From: Halobacterium sp. CBA1132
GTDB taxonomy: Archaea; Halobacteriota; Halobacteria; Halobacteriales; Halobacteriaceae
Assembly: GCF_001485535.1 (NCBI RefSeq)
Contig: NZ_BCMZ01000001.1
Span: 1,240,001-1,304,000 of the forward strand
DNA length: 64,000 nucleotides
Direction: 5' to 3'
Position numbers and translations under genes: made by a program
Shown here: one piece after another, positions 41,345 through 51,622 of the stretch
Position numbering within the stretch: the stretch's first letter is position 1
How the letters are laid out: the number at the start of each line of letters is the position of its first letter
The notes under the pieces: model-generated
The model's database searches: none
The model's input: only the letters and a program-made list of their open reading frames with translations
What the model was told of the DNA's origin: nothing

Positions 41345-41815
41345 TCAGTTGACGTCGACGATTTCGACGTCGAACGCCAGTTTCTCGCCCGCAAGTTCGT
41401 GGTTGAAGTCCACGCGAATCTCCTCGTCGCCGGCGTGGACGACTTCGCCGACCTGCCCGTTCTGGGCTTCCAGATACTCGCCGACGTCGGGCGTCTGCCC
41501 GCCGAGCATCTCGCTCAGTTCCGCCGTCTCGAAGGACTGGACTTCCTCCTCGCTCCACTCGCCGTACCCCTTCTCCGGCGGGACTTCGATGGTCGTCGAC
41601 TCGCCCTGCTCCAGACCGAGCAGGCCCTCCTCCATGCCCTCGATGACCTGTTGTGCGCCGACGTCGATTGTCAGGGGCGCGTACTCGCGCTCGCCCTCGG
41701 GGTCGGTCAGCCCAGCGTCCTCGGCGACGGCTTCACGCGACGTGTCGAAGACGGTGCCGTCGTCCGTTCGGCCGGTGTACTCCAGTGTCACAGAATCGCC
41801 GGTAGCGATTGTCAT
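41345..41815 (-). CDS. FKBP-type peptidyl-prolyl cis-trans isomerase (SlyD-like)
   Basis: A 156-residue folding helper. The N-terminal FKBP strand DSVTLEYTGRTDDGTVFDTS and the segment IDVGAQQVIEGMEEGLLGLEQGES are diagnostic; the inserted-in-flap region following VPPEKGYGEWSEEEVQSFE is the IF domain of SlyD-like archaeal FKBPs with chaperone function. It ends with VDFNHELAGEKLAFDVEIVDVN. It lacks the His-rich tail of bacterial SlyD. It is cytoplasmic. The ATG at 41815 directly precedes the first strand. Confidence 0.92.
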   Translation of the reverse strand: MTIATGDSVTLEYTGRTDDGTVFDTSREAVAEDAGLTDPEGEREYAPLTIDVGAQQVIEGMEEGLLGLEQGESTTIEVPPEKGYGEWSEEEVQSFETAELSEMLGGQTPDVGEYLEAQNGQVGEVVHAGDEEIRVDFNHELAGEKLAFDVEIVDVN

Positions 41816-41934
41816 ACGCGAAGTAGCAGCGACGGCCGGAAAACCCCTCGCATCGAGGAACGGAGCGCCCGAGGTCGCCGGCGAGCGACCGGCGCTATCG
41901 GTTGTCCGAGACGACCTGTGGCCGGCCCAAGTCA

Positions 41935-43067
41935 CTATCCGCGGAGGGACTCGACCGGCCGCTCGTTGGCCGCCTTCCACGCCGGGTAGAGGCCGCTGAG
42001 GAGGCTCGCCACGAGCGCGAAGCCGACGCCGTAGACGAGATACCGGGAGCTACTCCACGCGAGCGCGGCCATCGGGTCCCCGACCAACGCCTCGAAGATG
42101 ACGAAGCCGACGCCCATCGAGACGACCGCTCCCGAGAGGCCGCCGACCAATCCGAGGAAGCCCGCCTCCGTGAGGAGCATGCGCAGCACCTCGCTGCGGC
42201 GGATGCCGACCGCACGCAGGACGCCGATTTCGCCGCGGCGCTCGATGGTGCTCATCAGCATGACGTTCAGAATCGCGACGCTGGCGACGACCAGCGAGAT
42301 GGAGCCGATGCCCAGCAGCGCGAGGTTCAGCGTGTTCAAGAAGGAGTTTATCTGTTCGAGCGCGGCCGCGGACGTCGTGGCGCTGACGACCTGTTCGCGC
42401 TCGTTGAGGCGGGCGTCGACGGCCGCCGCTAGCTCTCGGGCGGCGTCGCCGCCGTCGGTAATCAGGGTGACGCGACTGTACGTGGGCTGGTCCGCGAGCG
42501 CGGACACCGGCAGCACGAGCGTGTTGCTCCCGCCGCCGAAGCCGCCCGAGGACTGGATGACGCCGCGAATCCGGTACAGTTGCCCGCCGTACTCGACGGG
42601 GTCGCCGACGTCGAGGCCGAGTTCGCTGGCGAGGTTGCTGCTGACGACCGCGCCGGATTCGAGGCGGGACGGCACCTCACCCTCGCCGGCGTCGTAGAGG
42701 GCGCTCGCCTGCGTCACCCCGGTGACGCCCGCGACCACCTCCTCGCCGTTCGCCGCGACTGTCGTCCGGTCGCCCTTGATGGGGATGACGGTGGCGTCCG
42801 TGGACACCTGCCGAATCTTCCGGACGTGCGTCTCGGTCAGGCCGTCCGGGTTGTCTTCGCCGGCGGTGACCGTGACTTCGTCCGCGAGCCCGCCGAGGTT
42901 CTCGGTCGCCTGATACTGGAGGGCGGCGCCGGCCATCCCCAGCGACGCGATGGCGACGACGCCGATGACGATGCCGAGCGCGGCCAGCGCCGTGCGGACG
43001 CGGTTGCGGCCGAGGTTCCGCCACGCCATCAGCGCGCTCGGGTACTGGCGGAGGATGTCCGGCGGGC

Positions 43068-43071
<4 letters not shown>
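41935..43071 (-). CDS. MacB/FtsX-type ABC transporter permease
   Basis: A 378-residue permease: one N-terminal membrane helix (MAWRNLGRNRVRTALAALGIVIG), a large extracytoplasmic MacB_PCD-type domain (about residues 45-225), and three C-terminal helices of the FtsX fold (GSISLVVASVAILNVMLMSTIERRGEIGVLRAVG). The family moves lipoproteins or peptides or transmits mechanical force rather than importing. The GTG start at 43071 overlaps the ATPase stop (GTGA), so translation is coupled. Confidence 0.9.
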
Positions 43072-43726
<655 letters not shown>

Positions 43727-43730
<4 letters not shown>

Positions 43731-45184
43731 CTGCGCCATCGGTACACGGCCACGCCGCCCACGACTACCGCGAGGAGCGCGCCGACGCCGAGCCACGGGA
43801 TGCCACCGGACCCCGATCCGCCGGAGCCGCCCTCGCCGGGAGCGGAGCGCTGGCCGAGGTCGACGGTCGCGACCCGCGAGTGGCGCTCGCCGTTCACGGA
43901 GTAACTGATGGTGAGCGGGACGCGGTCGACGGCTTCGTCGACGCTCGCGGTCACCTCGAAGGTCGCGAACTCGCTCGACTCGACGGATCCGACGAAGTAC
44001 TCGGCGTTCGGCGGCACCGGCGAAACGCCGTCACGCTCGCCGACGGACACCAACAGCGAGCCGGCGTCCGCGCTGCCGAGGTTCGCGGTGTCACCGCTGA
44101 TGCCGACTGCTGCACCGTCTCGCGTGAAGTCGACGCCCGTGAGCGCGATTTCCGCGGTTTCCCGGGGCGAATACTGGAGCGTCCGCTCGACGCTGCGGCG
44201 CTCGCCGGCGGCGGTGTACGCCGCCCGAATCGTCACGTCGCCCGCCGGGATGCTGGACCCGTCGAGCGTGGCCGTTCGCGTCCCCTCCGCCGGCACGTCC
44301 GCGGCGAGCGCGCGAGCGACGACGTCGCCGCCGCTGAGCGCGCGCACCTCGACGTCGCGGAGTTCGACGTTCCCGTACTCGGTCAGCGACGCCTCGATGG
44401 CAGACGACCCGTTCGCCGCCGTCGGCGTCACCGTCAACGCGGCGTCGATGTTGCTCTCGGCCACGTCGACAGTCACGTTGCGGTTCGTGGTCCGGGTGAC
44501 GCCCTCGCTCGTCTTGTACGTCAGCGTCGCGTCGAGCGCGCGCTGGCCGGCTTCCGGGAACGTGACGTGGTACTGGTGGGTGACCTGCGCCCCGGACGCG
44601 ATGGCCGCGCTCACGCGCTCGGGGTTGTCGACCGTCGCGTCGCCGGCCACGTCGAGTCGAACGTTCGACAGCGTCGCGTCGTCGCCGTTCGAGACGGAGA
44701 CGTTCACGCGACTCTCCTGTCCCGCTACGAGGTCCGGCGTCGCGAACGACACCACTGCCTCGTCCGGCTCCTCGACATCGACGTACAACGGGTAGTTGAC
44801 GCGCTTCGTGTCGCCGTCGGCGTCCCGTACGACCGCGTGGATCGTGAGTCGCTTCCCGCCCGTACTCCCGATGCTCAGGGTCAGTGGTACGTCTAGCGTC
44901 TGTCCGGCGGCTATCGCGCCGACGTTCTCGATGCGACCGTACTCCGTCGTCGTACCGGACTTGCGCACGTACACGTCGGTGACATCAACGGAACCCGAAC
45001 TGCTCTCGAGGTTCGCGATGGTCGTGGTCAGCGTGAACGGCTCGCCCGGCGCGGGCTGGTCGACGGACAAGTCCACGGACTGAACGGCGACGTCCGTCGT
45101 GGCGGCGCTCCCGACGGTGACGACGCCGCTCACGGGCGCGACGACCAGCACGCAGGCAACTGCCAGTGCGACGGACCGCCTCAC
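43727..45184 (-). CDS. secreted, membrane-anchored CARDB-domain protein
   Basis: A 485-residue cell-surface protein: Sec-type signal (RRSVALAVACVLVVAPVSGVVTVGSAA), several repeated CARDB/immunoglobulin-like beta domains with the phrase 'APGEPFTLTTTIANLESSSGSVDV', a Gly/Ser linker (GEGGSGGSGSGG) and a C-terminal helix PWLGVGALLAVVVGGVAVYRWRR. It starts at a GTG. It is the first gene of the three-gene operon with the ATPase and the permease and is probably the surface partner, like the extracytoplasmic adaptor of bacterial MacAB systems. Substrate unknown. Confidence 0.85.
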
Positions 45185-45423
45185 GGCTGTTCCCCCGCAG
45201 CGGTCAGACGAACGCCCGCTTCCCCCCGAAAGCGCCGCTCGGCACGCCCGTCGTCGGTCGGCACAGTCTCGCCGGTCTGTCCTCGCGGTATCACGTCCCC
45301 GTAGACGGCGCCCGGGAACTTATGATTAGTAGTTTGTCGAACCCTTTCGGCGGTTCCGCCCGAGCGGCGGAAGAGGCTGCTGGAAGCACAACTGACCTCG
45401 GGTTCCAAAATGTAAGGGGTGGT

Positions 45424-46437
45424 ATGCGAGACTCCAACCGCGAGTGGGTGTTCGCCGAACGCCCCGAGGGGGAACCGGACATGGACAGCTTCGAACTCCG
45501 CGAGGGCGACGTGCCGAGTCCGAAGCACGGCGAACTGCTCGTCCGCGTGCAGTATCTCTCCGTCGACCCCTACATGCGGGGCCGGATGCGCGACGCCGAG
45601 TCGTACGCCGAACCGTGGGACGTCGGCGACGCGATGGCGGGCGCCGTGGTCGGCGAAGTCGTCGAGAGCGAGAGCGACACCTACGACGCCGGCGACCTCG
45701 TGACCGGGAACGGAACGTGGGCGGACTACACCGTCCTCGACGCCGACGAAGTCGCGCCCGTCGACCCCTCGGTCGCCGACCTGCCCGCGTACCTCGGCGT
45801 GCTCGGGATGCCCGGGCGGACGGCGTACTTCGGGCTGCTCGACGTCGGCGAACCCAAGCCCGGCGACACGGTCGTCGTCTCCGGCGCGGCGGGCGCGGTC
45901 GGCTCCGTTGTCGGCCAAATTGCGAAGTTCAACGGCTGTCGGGTCGTCGGGTTCGCCGGCAGCGACGAGAAGGTTGACTGGCTCACGGACGACCTCGGGT
46001 TCGACGCCGCGATCAACTACAAGGACGTCGAGGACTACCGCGGTGCCCTCGACGAGGCCGCCCCCGACGGCGTGGACGTCTACTTCGACAACGTCGGCGG
46101 CCCGATTACGGACGCCGTGTTCACGAAACTGAACCTCGACGCCCGCGTCGCGGTCTGCGGGCAGATTGCCCACTACAACGACGAGGGCGTGCCGACCGGC
46201 CCGCGGAAGCTCCCGCAGCTCATCGCGGCGCGCGCGAAAGTCCAGGGCCTGCTCGTCGGCGACTACGCGACGCGGTTCGGCGAAGCCAGCGAGCAACTCG
46301 GCGAGTGGGTCGCCACCGGCGAACTCGCCCACCGCGAGACTATCGTCGACGGCCTCGAAAACGCGCCCGACGCGTTCCTCGGGCTGTTCTCCGGCGACAA
46401 CATCGGCAAGCAAGTCGTCGCCGTCGCCGAGGAATAG
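45424..46437 (+). CDS. NADP-dependent medium-chain oxidoreductase (CurA/leukotriene B4 dehydrogenase type)
   Basis: A 337-residue zinc-free medium-chain reductase. The N-terminal segment REWVFAERPEGEPDMDSFELRE and LSVDPYMRGRMRDAESYAEPWDVGDAM are typical of the prostaglandin reductase/CurA group, which reduces the C=C bond of enones. The cofactor motif is VVVSGAAGAVGSVVGQIAK and the substrate region is VDVYFDNVGGPITDAV. It has its own promoter region and is convergent with the aminotransferase. Confidence 0.92.
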   Translation: MRDSNREWVFAERPEGEPDMDSFELREGDVPSPKHGELLVRVQYLSVDPYMRGRMRDAESYAEPWDVGDAMAGAVVGEVVESESDTYDAGDLVTGNGTWADYTVLDADEVAPVDPSVADLPAYLGVLGMPGRTAYFGLLDVGEPKPGDTVVVSGAAGAVGSVVGQIAKFNGCRVVGFAGSDEKVDWLTDDLGFDAAINYKDVEDYRGALDEAAPDGVDVYFDNVGGPITDAVFTKLNLDARVAVCGQIAHYNDEGVPTGPRKLPQLIAARAKVQGLLVGDYATRFGEASEQLGEWVATGELAHRETIVDGLENAPDAFLGLFSGDNIGKQVVAVAEE

Positions 46438-46452
46438 GACGAAACGGCCGCG

Positions 46453-47598
46453 TCAGTCGATGAACTGTTCGATGCGCGCGAGCGCTTCCTTGAGGTCGTC
46501 CAATCCCGTGGCGTAGGTGACCCGGAGGTGGCTCTCGCCGCCGTTGCCGAAGACGCCACCGGGGACGACGGCGACGCCCTGTTCTTCGATGAGCGCTTCC
46601 GCGAACGCCTCGCTGTCGTCCCACGGGCACTCGGGGAACACGTAGAACGCGCCCGACGCCGGGAAGCAGTCGATGCCCATCTCCTCGAAGCGCGAGAGCA
46701 CGAAGTTCCGGCGGCGGTCGTACTGCTCGCGCATCTCCGCGACGTCGTCCTCGCAGTTGCGCAGCGCCTCGATGGCGGCGTGCTGGGCCGTTGTCGGCGC
46801 CGAGAGCATCGTGTACTGGTGGATTCGATTCATCGACTCGATGGCTTCCGGCGGCGCGAGCGCGTACCCGAGCCGCAGCCCCGTCATCGCGTACGCCTTC
46901 GAGAAGCCGTTGAAGACGACGGTACGCTCGCGCATCCCCGGCAGCGTCGCAATCGAGGTGTGGTCGTGCTCGTAGGACAGCGCCGCGTAGATTTCGTCGG
47001 CGAACACGCGCAGGTCGTGCTCGCGGACGAACTCCGCGACCGGCTCCAGTTCCTCCCGGGTCATCGTCGCGCCGGTCGGATTGTTCGGGTAGCATAGCAC
47101 GAGCGTGTCCGCCTCCGCGGCGCCCGATGCTTCGAGGACTTCCCGGGTGAGTTTGAACTCGTCCTCGCGGCGCGTCTGCACGTCGACGACGTCCGCGCCG
47201 GCGAGTCGCGCCGCCGGCACGTACGAGAGGTACGACGGCTGCACGACCGCGACGGTATCGCCGGGGTCGTGGAACGCGCGGAACGCCAAGTCGACGGCCT
47301 CGCTGGCGCCCGCCGTCACGAGCACCTCCTCGTCGGCGTCGTAGTCGAGGTCGTAGCGGTCGTGGACGTGCGCGACGATTTCCTCGCGAAGTTCCCGCAG
47401 CCCGCGGTTGGGCGTGTACGACGTCTTCCCGCGTTCGAGTGACTCGATGGCCGCGTCGCGGGCCGCCCACGGCGGCGCGAAGTCGGGTTCGCCGACGCCA
47501 AGCGAGATGATGTCGTCCTGCTCCTCGGCGAGTTCGAAGTACCGCCGGATGCCGCTCGGCGGGACGGTTTCGAGGCGCTCGGACTCCTCGAAACTCAT
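46453..47598 (-). CDS. class I/II pyridoxal-phosphate aminotransferase
   Basis: A 381-residue fold-type I aminotransferase. The PLP lysine lies in VVFNGFSKAYAMTGLRLGY, the Asn of LCYPNNPTGATM and the Asp/Tyr of RVFADEIYAALSY contact the cofactor, and the N-terminal ISLGVGEPDFAPP is characteristic of the aspartate/aromatic subgroup. It overlaps the upstream Lrp-type regulator by four bases (ATGA), so both come from one transcript. The amino donor is probably an aromatic, branched or acidic amino acid; this is not decided by sequence. Confidence 0.92.
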   Translation of the reverse strand: MSFEESERLETVPPSGIRRYFELAEEQDDIISLGVGEPDFAPPWAARDAAIESLERGKTSYTPNRGLRELREEIVAHVHDRYDLDYDADEEVLVTAGASEAVDLAFRAFHDPGDTVAVVQPSYLSYVPAARLAGADVVDVQTRREDEFKLTREVLEASGAAEADTLVLCYPNNPTGATMTREELEPVAEFVREHDLRVFADEIYAALSYEHDHTSIATLPGMRERTVVFNGFSKAYAMTGLRLGYALAPPEAIESMNRIHQYTMLSAPTTAQHAAIEALRNCEDDVAEMREQYDRRRNFVLSRFEEMGIDCFPASGAFYVFPECPWDDSEAFAEALIEEQGVAVVPGGVFGNGGESHLRVTYATGLDDLKEALARIEQFID

Positions 47599-48083
47599 GG
47601 CGAGACCGAGAGCCGGTCGTCGTCGTCGCCGTCCTCGAACTCCACGCCACCCTCCTTGTACGTCTCCATGATGTAGTGGGTGACCGTCTGCGTGATCTCG
47701 GGGACGGGCGCGACCTGCTCGCTGATGAAGTTCGACACCTCTCGCATCGAGTCGCCCTCGACGTCCATCGCGAAGTCGTAGTCGCCGCTGACCAGTCGCA
47801 GCCCCTCGACTTCGGGGAACTTCGCGAGGCGCTGGGCGATGTCGTCGTAGCCGGTCTCGCGGTCGAGCGTGACGTTCAACTCCACGGACGCCCGCACGCG
47901 CTCGGGTTCGATCTGGTTCCGGTCGACAATGGCGCGATAGCCGTGCACGACGCCGTCGCTCTCCAACTCGTGGATGGTGGCTTCGACCTCCTCGACGTCG
48001 AGGCCGGTCTGTCGAGCCAGGTCTTCGGTGGAGTAGCGCGCGTTCTCGCGCAACAACGGGAGGATTTTCTCGCGACTGCTCAT
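47595..48083 (-). CDS. Lrp/AsnC family transcriptional regulator
   Basis: A 162-residue regulator with an N-terminal helix-turn-helix (EKILPLLRENARYSTEDLARQTGLDVEEVEATIHEL) and a C-terminal RAM domain (VRASVELNVTLDRE...). It ends with an acidic tail. It is the first gene of an operon with the aminotransferase and probably senses an amino acid to control it. A TATA-like CCTTTTGT (48106-48113, plus-strand complement) is about 26 bases before the ATG at 48083. Confidence 0.9.
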   Translation of the reverse strand: MSSREKILPLLRENARYSTEDLARQTGLDVEEVEATIHELESDGVVHGYRAIVDRNQIEPERVRASVELNVTLDRETGYDDIAQRLAKFPEVEGLRLVSGDYDFAMDVEGDSMREVSNFISEQVAPVPEITQTVTHYIMETYKEGGVEFEDGDDDDRLSVSP

Positions 48084-48224
48084 GCGTACACTCCACGGTA
48101 TCGCGACAAAAGGATTTCTCACCCACGGCAGATACTGACACGCCGGGAGCGCCGGCCAGCTTCGCAGGAAACGACGCCGTCCCGGACGTCGAGTCGGAAC
48201 GCCGCGCGAACGTAGTCGTGCCCG

Positions 48225-49448
48225 TCAGTAGTCCCCGTTGATGACGTTGCTGACTCGCTGCCGGTCGAAGAGTCGTTCGTCGGCGGGAATCTCGGGATAC
48301 GGCCCCTCCGTGTACGTCGGCCAGTCGCCGAACGCGTCGGGGTAGAGCTGCTTAGCGGTCATCTCCAGCTGGAACAGATTCAGAATCGGGCCCTGATAGC
48401 GCGCGCCCTGCGCGTAGATGCGCTCGTTCTCGACGGCGTCGATCTGCTGGCCCACCGGGTCGTCGCGGAAGCCGGCGCGAATCTCCTCGATGTCGGTCGA
48501 CGGATGCATCCCGCCGAGCGCGAAAATCACGTCCGGGTTCGCCTCCCGGAGCGCTTCCATGCCGACCGTCGAGGTCGATTCGACGTCCTCGCTGAACGCG
48601 CTGACCGGCTCCAGTGGCGTGATGTGCGAGGTCAGGAACCCGGGGTTGTCGAGCGGGTAGGCGTAGATGCTGTCCAGGCTGCTCGCACCGATTAGCACGG
48701 CGGCCGGACGTTCGGATCCGGGTGGCAGCCCCGAGTCGATGGTACTCAAGAGGTCGTCGCGAACCTCGGCGAGTGCCTCGTACCGGGCTTGCTCCTGGAA
48801 GACTGCGGCGACCTTCTCGAACATCTCCCAGAGGCCGTAGTACTCGTACTGGTCGGCCCACTCCTCGGGCGGCGCACCGTGCGAGTCGCTGAACTGGTTC
48901 CCGAACCACGGGGAGACGTTGTCGCGAATCTCCTCGATGTCGTCCATATTCCAGCCTGAGAGTGCGAACACGCTCGCGGGGTCTGCGAGGTGGACGTCGC
49001 TGTCCAACTCGTACAGTTTCTCTTTGCTCGGCTCCCACGAGGAGTACAGTCCCGTCCAGTCCAGCGAGACGCCGTCGAGTCGGGGCGTGAACTGGTTCCA
49101 GAGCGCGTCGTAGTAGTCGGGCGCGTGCATCGCGTTCACGTCGTTGCCGCGGCCGAGCGCGAACGCCATCCCCGCGAGGTGCGTGAGGCGCGTGAAGATG
49201 CTCTCGGGCGCGTTCTCGAACTCGACGTCGCCCATCGGTGCCATGCTGACCGTGTACGACTCGCTCGTGGTCGTGTTCGTCGACGTCTCAGTCGGCACTT
49301 CAGACGAGGCGGTAGTGTCGGTCGGGTCCGCTCCGCCGTCGGTCCCGCCGAGACAGCCAGCGAGCAGGCCGCCGCCGAGGAGTGCGCCGCCGCCCTTGAC
49401 GAAGTCTCTGCGCGTGGGAATCTTGTCTGTGTGTTCATCTCGGACCAT
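48225..49448 (-). CDS. ferric-siderophore ABC transporter binding lipoprotein (1)
   Basis: A 407-residue FecB/FepB-type binding protein. It begins with a Tat signal (RRDFVKGGGALLGGGLLAGC) with lipobox LAGC, then a Thr/Ser/Asp-rich linker and the Peripla_BP_2-like fold, ending DERLFDRQRVSNVINGDY. It is clearly paralogous to the binding protein at 52533-53693, sharing VSMAPMGDVEFENAPE, the RYQGPILNLFQLE segment and the same C-terminal motif. An iron box lies between its TATA box and ATG, so it is iron-repressed as a single gene. The ATG at 49448 is used. Confidence 0.9.
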   Translation of the reverse strand: MVRDEHTDKIPTRRDFVKGGGALLGGGLLAGCLGGTDGGADPTDTTASSEVPTETSTNTTTSESYTVSMAPMGDVEFENAPESIFTRLTHLAGMAFALGRGNDVNAMHAPDYYDALWNQFTPRLDGVSLDWTGLYSSWEPSKEKLYELDSDVHLADPASVFALSGWNMDDIEEIRDNVSPWFGNQFSDSHGAPPEEWADQYEYYGLWEMFEKVAAVFQEQARYEALAEVRDDLLSTIDSGLPPGSERPAAVLIGASSLDSIYAYPLDNPGFLTSHITPLEPVSAFSEDVESTSTVGMEALREANPDVIFALGGMHPSTDIEEIRAGFRDDPVGQQIDAVENERIYAQGARYQGPILNLFQLEMTAKQLYPDAFGDWPTYTEGPYPEIPADERLFDRQRVSNVINGDY

Positions 49449-49449
49449 A

Positions 49450-49469
49450 TTTTTAGGCCGACCTAAAAA
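49450..49469. promoter_or_regulatory. DtxR-type iron box of the single binding-protein gene
   Basis: TTTTTAGG-CCGA-CCTAAAAA has perfect 8-base arms and contains the core TTAGGNNNNCCTAA seen at bacterial DtxR/IdeR sites. It lies between the TATA-like element (ACATAACTG, 49471-49479) and the start codon at 49448, covering the expected transcription start, a repressor position. Confidence 0.7.
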
Positions 49470-49550
49470 CACATAACTGTTACTATCCGCGTCGATTGTT
49501 TTCGAGAGACACAGTCGGCCGCAAACGTGCGAGTTCGGCGCCGACGCCCG

Positions 49551-50441
49551 TTACTCGTCGTCGTGGAGGGGGCTCTCCATCGACACCTTCGGCCCGTGCG
49601 TTCCCGCCTCGACCGTCGCCTCGATGCGGAACACGTCGGCCAGCAGCTCCTCGGTCACGACGTCCTCGGGAGTCCCCCGCGCCTGAATCGCGCCGTCGCG
49701 GAGCGCGATGACGCGGTCGGCGTACCGCGCGGCCTGCTCGATGTCGTGGAGGACGAGGACGACCGTGATGTCGCTCTCGTCGTGGAGCTTCTCGACGATT
49801 TCCAGCACCTCCAGTTGGTGGTGGGGGTCGAGGAACGTCGTCGGCTCGTCGAGCAACAGAATGTCCGTCTCCTGGGCGAGAATCATCGCAATCCACGCTA
49901 ACTGCTTCTGGCCGCCGCTGAGACTCCCCAGCTCGCGCGTCCGCAGGTGGCCGACGCCAGCGAGCTCCATCGCGCGATTCACCGCGGCTTGGTCGGCTTC
50001 CGTCACCTGCTCGAAGAATCCGCGGTGGGGATGCCGGCCGTGGTAGACGAGGTCCTCGACGGTCAGACTGTTCGGGGACGCGCTCTCCTGGGAGAGCAAC
50101 CCCAGCTTCTTCGCCATCTCCTTGGGCGCCAGCGAGTGGATGTCGCTACCGTCGACGAGCACGGAGCCGGCGTCCGCGTCCAGTTGCTTGGCGAGGGTTT
50201 TCAGCAGCGTCGACTTCCCACTGCCGTTCGGGCCGATGAGCGCGGTCACCGACCCCGGCTCGACCTCGACCGTTTCGCCGTCGATGACTGGCGTTTCCGT
50301 CCCCGGATAGCCGATGACGAGGTCCTTCCCTGCGAGCTGGCCCGCACCGCGCTCGCCCGCGAGCAAGTCCGAAGTACCGTCTTCGGTGGACACCTGTTCA
50401 CCGTCCGTCGACGTGGACACGAAGTTCGTGTTCTCGAACAT
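49551..50441 (-). CDS. ferric-siderophore ABC transporter ATPase (FecE type)
   Basis: A 296-residue ATPase. Walker A is GPNGSGKST, signature LSGGQKQLAWIAMIL, Walker B ILLLDEPTTFLD and the H-loop LHDIEQ; the phrase YHGRHPHRGFF after the Q-loop is typical of the Fe3+-siderophore/B12 group. A 40-residue N-terminal extension precedes the ABC domain. It overlaps the permease stop by one base, as the last gene of the operon from 53693. Confidence 0.93.
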   Translation of the reverse strand: MFENTNFVSTSTDGEQVSTEDGTSDLLAGERGAGQLAGKDLVIGYPGTETPVIDGETVEVEPGSVTALIGPNGSGKSTLLKTLAKQLDADAGSVLVDGSDIHSLAPKEMAKKLGLLSQESASPNSLTVEDLVYHGRHPHRGFFEQVTEADQAAVNRAMELAGVGHLRTRELGSLSGGQKQLAWIAMILAQETDILLLDEPTTFLDPHHQLEVLEIVEKLHDESDITVVLVLHDIEQAARYADRVIALRDGAIQARGTPEDVVTEELLADVFRIEATVEAGTHGPKVSMESPLHDDE

Positions 50442-51622
50442 CAGATTTCACCTAGCTCCTGTTTCTTCCGCATCAAGTAGAGGAAGTACGGCCCGCCGAC
50501 CAGCCCGGTCACGAGGCCGACCGGGAGCTGGCCGCCGTTCGACCCCGTAATCACCATCATTCCGAGGCGCGCGCCGACGTCGGCGCCGACCATCAACGCC
50601 GGCCCCGCGAACAGGCAGCCGACAACGAGCTTCTTGTAGTTGCTCCCGACGACGTTCCGCACCAAGTGCGGGACGATGAGGCCGACGAAGCTCACGATGC
50701 CCGCAACGGCGATGCTCGCGGCTGCCGCCAGCACCGCGATGCTGGACAGCGCGAACCGCACGCGCTCGACGGAGACGCCGAGGGACTTCGCCGTCTGCTC
50801 GCCGAGCAACAGGACGTTCATCTGGCGCGAGCTGAGCGCCGCGAGGAGCATCGAGATAACCGTCCACGGCAACACCATGCGGACCTGCGCCCAGCCGACG
50901 CCCGTCAGCGACCCCGTCGTCCACTGAATCGCCGTCTGGACGACGCCGAGGTCGTCCGCGAAGAAGAACATCGCCGTCTGCAGCGACCCGAACACGGTGG
51001 AGATGATGACGCCCGCGAGCACGAGCCGCACCGGGCTCGTGCCGTTCTTCCACGCGATCGCGTAGACGATGAGGAACGCCACCATACCGCCGAAGGCGGC
51101 GACGAGCGGCAGTATCGTCGAGAGGCTACTGAACACCACCAGCGACAGCAGAATCATCAGACCCGCGCCCGAGGAGACCCCGAGGATGAACGGGCTCGCC
51201 AGTTCGTTGCGCGTGACCGCTTGGAAGATTGCCCCCGAGACCGCGAGGTTCATCCCGACGAAGGCGGCGACGAACACGCGCGGGAGCCGGATGTTCCAGA
51301 CGATGAGCGTCCCGGTCGCTAGCTCCGGCAGCTCCCCCTGGAACCCAGTGACCGTTCGCATCAGCTCCTCCCCGAGGAAGAACTGGAGCAGCCACCGCGC
51401 GTCGAGGAGTACGTCGGTATCGACGACGGCCTGCCACGCTTGACTGACCGGCATCGTGTAGGAGCCGAAGCTGACCTGCACGAGTCCCGCGAGCACGACG
51501 ATGCCGACGCTAGCGAGACACAGTGTGAGCAGCGCCGGGTCTTGGACCCACGCGAGTCGGCCTTCTTCGGCGCGACGTGATTTGAACTGCTCTGCCGCCG
51601 CAGACGGGTCCGAGTTGCTCAT
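50441..51622 (-). CDS. ferric-siderophore ABC transporter permease (FecCD family)
   Basis: A 393-residue permease with about ten transmembrane helices. Family landmarks are the RLPRVFVAAFVGMNLAVSGAIFQAVTRNELASP segment and, near the end, GIVSFVGLIVPHLVRNVVG. A single permease gene implies a homodimeric channel. It is coupled by an ATGA overlap to the upstream FAD oxidoreductase gene. Confidence 0.93.
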   Translation of the reverse strand: MSNSDPSAAAEQFKSRRAEEGRLAWVQDPALLTLCLASVGIVVLAGLVQVSFGSYTMPVSQAWQAVVDTDVLLDARWLLQFFLGEELMRTVTGFQGELPELATGTLIVWNIRLPRVFVAAFVGMNLAVSGAIFQAVTRNELASPFILGVSSGAGLMILLSLVVFSSLSTILPLVAAFGGMVAFLIVYAIAWKNGTSPVRLVLAGVIISTVFGSLQTAMFFFADDLGVVQTAIQWTTGSLTGVGWAQVRMVLPWTVISMLLAALSSRQMNVLLLGEQTAKSLGVSVERVRFALSSIAVLAAAASIAVAGIVSFVGLIVPHLVRNVVGSNYKKLVVGCLFAGPALMVGADVGARLGMMVITGSNGGQLPVGLVTGLVGGPYFLYLMRKKQELGEI